Below, one piece after another: positions 51,661-57,029 of a DNA stretch of 57,029 nt (the stretch's first letter is position 1; every line of letters starts with the position of its first letter). The DNA is from DATKLX01 sp035542155 (GTDB lineage Bacteria > Chloroflexota > Anaerolineae > Anaerolineales > Anaerolineaceae). The stretch spans positions 1 through 57,029 of the forward strand of contig DATKLX010000017.1 in NCBI GenBank assembly GCA_035542155.1. The letters are read 5' to 3'. The position numbers were made by a program, and so were the translations under genes. Below the pieces are notes generated by a model. That model was not told the DNA's origin. It worked only from the letters and a program-made list of their open reading frames with translations, and did no database searches.

Positions 51661-51798
51661 TCATCAAACGGTTCTTTAGGAACCTCCGTGGCAGGATGAT
51701 CCATCACGGGAAATCCCGATGAACCAATCAAACGGTTCATTGTGAATACGCGTGAAGAAGCCCATCACGGCGGATCCCAAAGAGCCATCAAACTCTTC
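51661..51798. repeat. Tandem array of about 61-nt structured repeats
   Basis: Two motifs alternate in the gap after the HD-GYP gene. Motif A is ATCAAACGGTTC at 51663-51674 and 51727-51738, and ATCAAACTCTTC at 51787-51798. Motif B is CCATCACGG followed three bases later by ATCCC, at 51701-51717 and 51762-51778. The order is A-B-A-B-A with period 60-64. In the second unit ATGAACC (51719-51725) pairs with GGTTCAT (51734-51740). In the third AAGAG (51780-51784) pairs with CTCTT (51793-51797). Both have an 8-nt loop containing ATCAAA although the stems differ. In the first unit GGTTC (51670-51674) pairs with GAACC (51680-51684). TATAAT at 51822 follows. The function is unknown. Confidence 0.7.
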
Positions 51799-51821
51799 AG
51801 AATGAGATCGGGAAAGCGGGA

Positions 51822-51827
51822 TATAAT
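51822..51827 (+). promoter_or_regulatory. TATAAT -10 box of the histidine kinase gene
   Basis: A perfect TATAAT lies 38 nt before ATG 51866 and 24 nt after the last repeat unit. The -35 region around 51799-51804 overlaps the repeat array edge, so the array could control this promoter. Confidence 0.55.
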
Positions 51828-51865
51828 GTTCATCTATCCGGTCTTTATTCGTTGCTTATTTGCGC

Positions 51866-53359
51866 ATGAAAAAAAGAGTCTATCCAAAATTTCGCACCCG
51901 CATGCGATATCTAGTGCTATATGACTCGATAAGCATGCTGGACAGGCTGTTCTCATCCCTGAACGGCTGTATTGCTTACCTGGACCTGAATTACCGCTTC
52001 ATCCAGGTCAATCATGCCTATGCCCGGTTGACTGGGTGCACGGTCGATGAGCTGATCGGGCGCTCCATCTTCGATGTTTTTCCACAGTCGCGCACCAGGT
52101 TCGAGCCGATATTCCGCGAAGTGGTTCAAACCCGTTCGCCCCATATCGGGTGGCGGACCAGCTTCGAGCTCGTCGCACAGGACCCAAGCGCAGAAACCTT
52201 TTGGGATTTTGGGGTCCAGGTTCTGAGCAACATCCAGGGCCGGCCCGCTGGTTTGCTCCTGATCGCCTCGGACATCACCCAGCGCTACAAGGCCGAGCTC
52301 GAGCTGCAGGAAAGCCGCGCCCTGTTTGAGCATCTCTTTGAATCCGACCCGGATGCGAATATCCTCGTCGATGAGAATGGCAAGATCCTCTCGATCAACC
52401 GCCAGGCGGAGAGCGATTTTGGTTACGAGCCCGGCGAGCTTGTCGGCCAGCCGGTCGAGATTCTCCTGCCGGAACATTTTGCCGAGATCCACGTCCAGTA
52501 TCGCAGAGAATACATGCGCAATCCGCAGCTTCGCCCGATGGGGGTTGGCAAAGAGTTGCTTGGGCGGCGCAAAAACGGCGAAGAATTTCCCGTCGACGTC
52601 AAGCTCAGCCCGCTGATGATCGCCCAGGGGTTTCGCATCCTGGTCGTGGTGCGCGATATCACCTACCGCAAACAGATCGAGGCTGAGCTGGCCGAGGTCC
52701 AGCACCACCTGATCCAGGGGATCGAAGCCGAGCGCCTGCGCCTCGCCCAGGATCTTCACGATGGACCCATGCAGGATCTTTACGGGGTGATCTACCAGAT
52801 CGAGTCGATTGAAAACGAAATGGGAGGGCGGACCGTTCAGACCGAGCTTTCCAACACCCGCAAAACCCTTAACCAGGTAATCGATGTCCTGCGCGAGATA
52901 TGCGCTGAGCTTCGCCCCACCACGCTGGTTCATTTTGGGCTGGAAACGGCCATCCTCTCCCACGCCGAGCGCTTTCAATCTCTCCATCCTGAGCTTGTCG
53001 TCCATCTCGACCTGATGCAGGATGGCAAATTGCTCTCCGAGCCCGTTCGCCTGGCCCTCTTTCGCATCTACCAGCATCTCCTCAGCAACGTCGTTCGCCA
53101 CGCCAGAGCACAGAACGTCTGGATCCGCCTGTCGTTGGGCCCCGAAGAAGTGGTCCTCGATGTAGCGGATGATGGCACCGGTTTCAACGCTCCGGAAAGC
53201 ATGGTCAAGCTGGCCCGCGAGGGGCACCTGGGCCTGGTCGGCGCAACCGAACGGGCGGAGGCGATCGGGGGAAAAGTGGAGATCGAAGCCTCACCCGGCA
53301 GCGGCGCGCGCATCCGCACTATCATCCCCTATGCGAAGGCGGCCGCGGATGGGGGTTAA
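51866..53359 (+). CDS. PAS-PAS sensor histidine kinase (NarL/LiaS-type, HisKA_3)
   Basis: The product is 497 residues from ATG 51866 (TTG 51860 is also in frame). There are no clear membrane helices, so it is cytoplasmic. PAS1 (about 28-145; NGCIAYLDLNYRFIQVNHAYARLTGC) and PAS2 (about 150-275; NILVDENGKILSINRQAESDFGYEPGELVG) come first. The HisKA_3 helix reads ERLRLAQDLHDGPMQDL with H298 as phosphoacceptor. The ATPase domain has LSNVVRHARAQNVWIRL and VADDGTGF and ends in the final 50 residues. No response regulator gene is adjacent, so it is an orphan kinase here. Its stop overlaps the start of the MutS-like gene by 11 bp. Confidence 0.92.
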   Translation: MKKRVYPKFRTRMRYLVLYDSISMLDRLFSSLNGCIAYLDLNYRFIQVNHAYARLTGCTVDELIGRSIFDVFPQSRTRFEPIFREVVQTRSPHIGWRTSFELVAQDPSAETFWDFGVQVLSNIQGRPAGLLLIASDITQRYKAELELQESRALFEHLFESDPDANILVDENGKILSINRQAESDFGYEPGELVGQPVEILLPEHFAEIHVQYRREYMRNPQLRPMGVGKELLGRRKNGEEFPVDVKLSPLMIAQGFRILVVVRDITYRKQIEAELAEVQHHLIQGIEAERLRLAQDLHDGPMQDLYGVIYQIESIENEMGGRTVQTELSNTRKTLNQVIDVLREICAELRPTTLVHFGLETAILSHAERFQSLHPELVVHLDLMQDGKLLSEPVRLALFRIYQHLLSNVVRHARAQNVWIRLSLGPEEVVLDVADDGTGFNAPESMVKLAREGHLGLVGATERAEAIGGKVEIEASPGSGARIRTIIPYAKAAADGG

Positions 53360-55214
53360 TCTTTTTAGTTCTGGCAGCTATAGAAAAGCCCGCCTGGAAC
53401 GCTGTGACCGGCTTCTCGCCGAACTGTCTCGAATTGAGCGGCGCTACCCCTGGGCCAGGCTGGCGGCGTTTCTGGCCTGGTTTCTGGGGACCATCGCCGC
53501 CTTCGAGGCCGGTCCGGCCTGGTCCGGCTGGGTCGTTCTGGGGGTCGGCGGGCTGGTCTTTCTCATCCTGGTTGCCAGCCACCGCCGGGTGATTGCCAGC
53601 CAGGAACGCTTCCGCAGCCTGCGCCAGCTCATCGCCGCGCAGCTCGCCCGCGTCGAGCTGGATTGGGACCGGATTCCCCCCTCGCCGCCCCTCGCCCCTG
53701 CCCGCGACCATCCCTTTGAAGCAGACCTGAACCTCAGCGGCGAGCGCTCGCTCCATCGCCTGGTGGACAGCGCCGCCTCGCGCGGCGGCAGCCAGCGCCT
53801 CCTCGACTGGCTCCGCGAGCGCTCTCCGCGCTTGGAAGAGATCCGCCGCCGCCAGGATCTGGTCCGTTCCCTCGAAGGAAAAACCGGCTTCCGCGAGCGC
53901 CTCGCCATGGCAGGCGCCGGCGCGACCGGCCTTTCATCCGGCCAGCGTTGGGAAGGCGAGCATCTCCTCGCCTGGCTGGAGCGCAGCCCGCTGGACAGGT
54001 CCGTCCTCCCTTTGCTGCTTCTCCTCTCCACCCTGGCCCTGGTCAATCTCGCTCTCTTCGTCGCCAGCCTCCTCGGGCTCCTGCCGCCCTTCTGGATCGC
54101 CGGCGTGCTCCTGTACTGGGGATTACAGTCCTTGAAATACCGCGAGGCCAGCGAGTTGTTCGGCGAGGCCTGCACCCTGGCCGGCTCGCTGCGCCAGTTT
54201 CGCGCTGTCCTGGTCGAGCTGGAAACCTACCCGTACCCCACCGGGGACCCCCTGGCCGCGCTGTGCGCGCCTTTCTGGCAGGGCGAGCAGCGTCCCTCCC
54301 GCTCCCTGCGCAGCATCGGTTTGATCGTCTCCGCCGCCAGCCTGCGCAGCAACCCCTTCCTCGGCCTTTTCCTCAACACCCTGGTCCCCTGGGACCTGTT
54401 TTTCACAGTCCAATTGGAGCGGTACAAGCAAGAACTCCGCCAGTTGCTCCCGCGCTGGCTGGATACCTGGTACGAGGTGGAGGCGCTTTCCTCCCTGGCG
54501 ACCTGCGGGCGCGATCACCCCGCCAGTGTCTACCCCGAGCTGCTCGCCGAAGGCAGCAGCGGGCCGGTGTTCGCCGCCCGCTCCATCGGCCACCCGCTCA
54601 TCCCCGCATCGCAGCGCGTCTGCAACGACTTCACCATCCAGCGCCTGGGCCAGATCGCCATCATCACCGGCTCCAACATGTCTGGGAAGAGCACCTTCCT
54701 GCGCACCCTCGGGGTGAATCTCTGCCTGGCCTACGCCGGCGGCCGGGTCTGCGCCGCGGCGCTGCAGACGCTGCCCTTCCGCATCTTCACCTCGATCCAG
54801 ATCAACGATTCGCTCAATGATGGGATTTCCTTTTTCTACGCCGAGGTGAAGCGCCTGAAAGCCCTCCTCGATGCGCTCGACGATCCTGCAGCGAAGAACC
54901 CGCTGTTCTTCCTCATCGACGAGATCTTCCGCGGCACCAACAACCAGGAGCGCCGCATCGGCAGCCAGTCTTATACCCGCGCCCTGGCCGGCAAGCGCGG
55001 GACCGGCCTGATCTCCACCCACGACCTCGAGCTGGTCCACCTCGCCGAAAGCATCCCCGGCCTGGACAACTTCCACTTCCGCGAAGACATCCGCGATGGC
55101 CAGATGATCTTCGAATACCGCTTGCGCCCCGGCCCCAGCCCTACCACTAACGCCCTCAAAATCATGGCCCTCGAGGGCCTGCCAGTGGAGGCAGAACGCC
55201 CCACAGAAGAATAA
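53349..55214 (+). CDS. Membrane MutS-like ATPase (MutS domain V with hydrophobic segments)
   Basis: The 621-residue protein starts at ATG 53349, inside the kinase gene end (11-bp overlap), so translation is coupled. It has two hydrophobic hairpins: about 36-80 (WARLAAFLAWFLGTIAAF, WSGWVVLGVGGLVFLILV) and about 215-260 (SVLPLLLLLSTLALVNLALFVASLLGLLPPFWIAG). The C-terminal ATPase resembles MutS: TGSNMSGKSTFLRTLGVN (Walker A), PLFFLIDEIFRGTNNQERRIGSQS (Walker B and signature) and STHDLELVHLAE (switch). The mismatch-recognition domains I and II are absent, so it is not the repair MutS. The job of these membrane MutS-like proteins is unknown. A longer upstream frame to 53169 is a shadow. Confidence 0.88.
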   Translation: MGVNLFSSGSYRKARLERCDRLLAELSRIERRYPWARLAAFLAWFLGTIAAFEAGPAWSGWVVLGVGGLVFLILVASHRRVIASQERFRSLRQLIAAQLARVELDWDRIPPSPPLAPARDHPFEADLNLSGERSLHRLVDSAASRGGSQRLLDWLRERSPRLEEIRRRQDLVRSLEGKTGFRERLAMAGAGATGLSSGQRWEGEHLLAWLERSPLDRSVLPLLLLLSTLALVNLALFVASLLGLLPPFWIAGVLLYWGLQSLKYREASELFGEACTLAGSLRQFRAVLVELETYPYPTGDPLAALCAPFWQGEQRPSRSLRSIGLIVSAASLRSNPFLGLFLNTLVPWDLFFTVQLERYKQELRQLLPRWLDTWYEVEALSSLATCGRDHPASVYPELLAEGSSGPVFAARSIGHPLIPASQRVCNDFTIQRLGQIAIITGSNMSGKSTFLRTLGVNLCLAYAGGRVCAAALQTLPFRIFTSIQINDSLNDGISFFYAEVKRLKALLDALDDPAAKNPLFFLIDEIFRGTNNQERRIGSQSYTRALAGKRGTGLISTHDLELVHLAESIPGLDNFHFREDIRDGQMIFEYRLRPGPSPTTNALKIMALEGLPVEAERPTEE

Positions 55215-55246
55215 ATCTCCACATTTCACGCCTTTTCCTTTTTGTC

Positions 55247-55274
55247 AATCCGCCAAAAATGACGGATTTTATTT
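55247..55274 (+). terminator. Intrinsic terminator after the MutS-like gene
   Basis: AATCCG (55247-55252) pairs with CGGATT (55263-55268) around a partly paired loop, followed by TTATTT (55269-55274). It lies 33 nt after the MutS-like stop on the plus strand, in the convergent gap with the membrane protein gene. Confidence 0.65.
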
Positions 55275-55294
55275 CACTGGTCTCTGCTCTCCGT

Positions 55295-56218
55295 TTACTG
55301 CTCTCCTTCTTTCGGTTTTTTTTCCTTCTCGCCCATCAGCGCGATCAATCCCAGCATCCCAAAATTGGCATAGAGCAGCGGGGCCAGGAAAGGCGCCCCG
55401 CGCAAAAACCGCTCCGGGATCACCTGGCTCGCCGGCCCACCGCTCAAGTCCGCGCGAACGTGTAGGAATGCCCCCACCACACCGACCAAAATCATCATCG
55501 CCATCGTCGCCGAATAGGTGATCAGGTCCGACCGTGAGGGCCGATCGATCAGCCCGGTCACGATCGGGACCACCGCGCCAAACACGCCCGCCGCCAGCGG
55601 GACCACCAGCCAGGGGTTGCTGAACCCGGTCCGCGCGTGGTCCAGCGTGCTGCTGATCAATGACATCAACAGGCCCAGCCCGACCAGAAAATAATAGGCT
55701 TGAGTCTTACTGTAGGGCAACTGCAGTGTCCGCCCACCCAACAGGTTCAACCGCCCGCTGTCGACCGGATCCTCTGGCCAGACCGCACTGATCCCCACCC
55801 AGCCCATCAGGCAGAATGCCAGCGGACCCAACGCCGGCGGCGCCCAGACCAGCAGCGGCAGGGTTTCCCCCACCGGCGCGATGCCGATCAGCACACGTCG
55901 CAGGTGAAAATACGTCCCCAGGACCCCGACCAGGAAACTGAGCGTGAATACCCCGCAGGCCAGCACAGTCGCCGCCGAGCGCCGCCGCATCGCAATGAGA
56001 CCGGCAGCCAGCAGCAGCGCCCCGGCGACCGGGCCGAAGAGGATCGGAATCCACTCATAAGTCCGGATCGTCCCACTCAACGAATGGGCCAGGAACGTGT
56101 CAACGCCCAAAAAGATCAGGTTGACCGCCATCAACAGTAGCATCACCTGGTCGCGGCTCACAGGCAGGCGGCGCAGCATTCGCCCGGCGAAAGGAAAAAC
56201 GGCATCCAGGGCAGCCAC
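55295..56218 (-). CDS. Multi-pass membrane protein of unknown function
   Basis: The 307-residue product has about eight hydrophobic segments spread over its length, for example QVMLLLMAVNLIFLGVDTFLAHSL, WIPILFGPVAGALLLAAGLIAM, VLACGVFTLSFLVGVLGTYFHL and LITYSATMAMMILVGVVGAFLHV. His residues at helix ends (FHLRR, FLHVRADL) could bind heme or quinol. The gene follows the multiheme cytochrome gene by 3 bp on the same strand and is probably co-transcribed with it. It may be the membrane partner of that cytochrome, an inference from position. No family motif was recognised. Confidence 0.8.
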   Translation of the reverse strand: MAALDAVFPFAGRMLRRLPVSRDQVMLLLMAVNLIFLGVDTFLAHSLSGTIRTYEWIPILFGPVAGALLLAAGLIAMRRRSAATVLACGVFTLSFLVGVLGTYFHLRRVLIGIAPVGETLPLLVWAPPALGPLAFCLMGWVGISAVWPEDPVDSGRLNLLGGRTLQLPYSKTQAYYFLVGLGLLMSLISSTLDHARTGFSNPWLVVPLAAGVFGAVVPIVTGLIDRPSRSDLITYSATMAMMILVGVVGAFLHVRADLSGGPASQVIPERFLRGAPFLAPLLYANFGMLGLIALMGEKEKKPKEGEQ

Positions 56219-56221
56219 GGC

Positions 56222-57029
56222 TTATTGAACGCCCTGGGCCGTCTTGAGAATCTGGTCGGCCATCTCCTTCAGGTTCACCAAGGCCTTTTCCATCTCGTAC
56301 GCCCCATGCCACTGGCTGTAATCCGCTCCTTGCATCCACATCCCAAATTTGGCCGTCCGGCCCCAGTGGTGCCACAGCTCGAAGTACTCGAACTCGATCG
56401 GCTGGTCGAAAGGCTGGTCGGTGAGCAGCTTCTTTTGGGTCAGGGGATCCATAATTTTATTTCCCATCTGGATCTTCTGGTTGACCGCGTCGGTCCCCTC
56501 GTCGGCGCACCTGTAGAAGTCATCGACGAAGTTTTTGTTGTGGCACTGCAGGCAGACGTTCTGCATGCGCACGCGGTTGTCCTGCCAGGCCGGGCGGCGC
56601 TCGCTGACCGGGGCGAACAGGTACCAGCTCAGGCGGTCGCCGGTATCGTGGGTCGTCCCGCTGGCGCCAAAGCCGCTGAAGTGACAGGTGGCGCAGGTCG
56701 GGGCGGGGAAATCCCGCGCAGTCAGCGTCCCAGGCGCGACGTCCCAATTCCAGGTACTCCCGCGGGTCATATACGCGATTCCGTGCGGCGATTCCTGGTA
56801 AATCTCCCATTGCGGGTGGTCCGGGCCGATGTGGCAGTTATTGCAGGTTTCGGGCTTGCGCGCCTGCTCCAGGCTGAATTCGTGGCGCAGGTGGCACTTG
56901 GTACAGTCGCCGATGCTCCCATCCGCCTGCGGCTGGCCAATGGAATGGCAGGTCTCGCAGGCAAACTGGGTGATTTTCTCCCCCTCCATCGCCCCGATCG
57001 CATTGCGGGCCTTGCTCGGCGCGAACTGG
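56222..57029 (-). CDS. Multiheme cytochrome c, hydroxylamine oxidoreductase-like (N-terminus outside window)
   Basis: The frame stays open to the window edge. About 269 C-terminal residues are visible with five c-type heme motifs: CETCH, CTKCH, CNNCH, CATCH and CLQCH. The order and spacer text (ITQFACETCHSIGQPQADGSIGDCTKCHLRHEFSLEQARKPETCNNCHIGPDHPQWEIYQESPHGI, then WNWDVAPG...APTCATCHFSG) match hydroxylamine oxidoreductase/octaheme cytochromes, which act on small nitrogen compounds outside the membrane. The C-terminal part has WHHWGRTAKFGMWMQGADYSQWHGAYEME, resembling the active-site region. Whether the catalytic Tyr cross-link and all eight hemes exist cannot be judged from the visible part. 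Confidence 0.85.
   Translation of the reverse strand, partial: QFAPSKARNAIGAMEGEKITQFACETCHSIGQPQADGSIGDCTKCHLRHEFSLEQARKPETCNNCHIGPDHPQWEIYQESPHGIAYMTRGSTWNWDVAPGTLTARDFPAPTCATCHFSGFGASGTTHDTGDRLSWYLFAPVSERRPAWQDNRVRMQNVCLQCHNKNFVDDFYRCADEGTDAVNQKIQMGNKIMDPLTQKKLLTDQPFDQPIEFEYFELWHHWGRTAKFGMWMQGADYSQWHGAYEMEKALVNLKEMADQILKTAQGVQ

Noticed and set aside
51661..51798. CRISPR array
   Set aside because: Repeats are degenerate, only two to three units, with no uniform spacers and no cas genes nearby.
51656..51865. c-di-GMP riboswitch (GEMM) in the gap after the HD-GYP gene
   Set aside because: The conserved GEMM core and tetraloop receptor sequences are not there, and the stems are repeated in tandem, which does not fit either c-di-GMP riboswitch class.
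53349..55214. DNA mismatch repair MutS
   Set aside because: Only the ATPase part matches; the mismatch and connector domains are absent and membrane segments are present.

Overview
The window is about 57 kb of GC-rich bacterial DNA. It most likely comes from a Chloroflexota genome of the Anaerolineae type. This assignment is inferred from gene content: lipoproteins and surface proteins with long Thr/Ser/Pro tails, an FG-GAP protein ending in YLPLVRR, an Agl23-type membrane protein fused to NHL repeats, a family 5 oligosaccharide/oligopeptide-binding lipoprotein next to a SIS protein, and a lipoprotein alpha-2-macroglobulin beside PBP1C. No rRNA, tRNA, CRISPR array, transposase or phage gene was recognised. 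The window cuts a gene at each end.

Layout. (1) 1-2.8 kb, minus strand: a SIS-domain protein followed by a solute-binding lipoprotein, behind a promoter that overlaps a perfect LacI-family operator. (2) 2.8-5.1 kb: two structured inverted repeats, a small ABM-domain monooxygenase and a membrane-anchored M20 peptidase. (3) 5.2-6.8 kb: the wreck of an FG-GAP surface protein, broken by at least four frame changes. (4) 6.9-7.9 kb: a small lipoprotein and a small helical protein. (5) 8.1-10.2 kb, minus: a protealysin-like M4 protease, an overlapping emfourin-like inhibitor gene, then ubiX. (6) 10.5-12.6 kb: an autoregulated TetR gene and an alpha/beta hydrolase in one operon. (7) 12.6-15.2 kb: a Thr-rich membrane-anchored protein, an AIR-synthase-like protein and a cupin. 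(8) 15.3-22.9 kb, minus: a glycan-degradation operon of GH2 beta-mannosidase, GH3 beta-glucosidase and GH94-like phosphorylase, behind a strong promoter with a CebR-like LacI-family operator. (9) 23.3-28.2 kb: a frameshifted secreted protein, a methyltransferase, and the Agl23-NHL fusion. (10) 28.3-41 kb: a class A beta-lactamase-like serine hydrolase, a GGDEF-EAL protein, PBP1C and a 2002-residue alpha-2-macroglobulin. (11) 41.3-42.3 kb: a GAF-domain protein. (12) 42.3-47.0 kb, minus: a sulfate ABC transporter operon (cysA, sbp, cysT, cysW) whose ATPase carries two extra universal-stress-protein-like domains. (13) 47.2-55.2 kb: a 1482-residue dCache-HAMP-PAS-GAF-HD-GYP protein, an intergenic array of roughly 61-nt structured repeats, a PAS histidine kinase, and an overlapping membrane MutS-like ATPase. 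(14) 55.3-57 kb, minus: the C-terminal part of a multiheme cytochrome of the hydroxylamine oxidoreductase type, and a multi-pass membrane protein.

How the parts fit. Two loci carry LacI-family operators inside or next to textbook sigma-70 promoters (SIS/SBP operon and GH operon), so uptake and breakdown of plant-type oligosaccharides is probably induced by sugar. PBP1C, alpha-2-macroglobulin and the beta-lactamase-like protein form an envelope block. One c-di-GMP protein with both GGDEF and EAL and one with HD-GYP suggest strong second-messenger control. Several starts lie only 4-45 nt downstream of a TACAAT/TATACT-type box, sometimes with no ribosome binding site, which suggests short-leader or leaderless transcripts.

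No complete unknown defence or mobile system is evident. The items most likely to be new are the repeat array at 51661-51798, the nested hairpin at 2855-2899, and the CysA-USP fusion.
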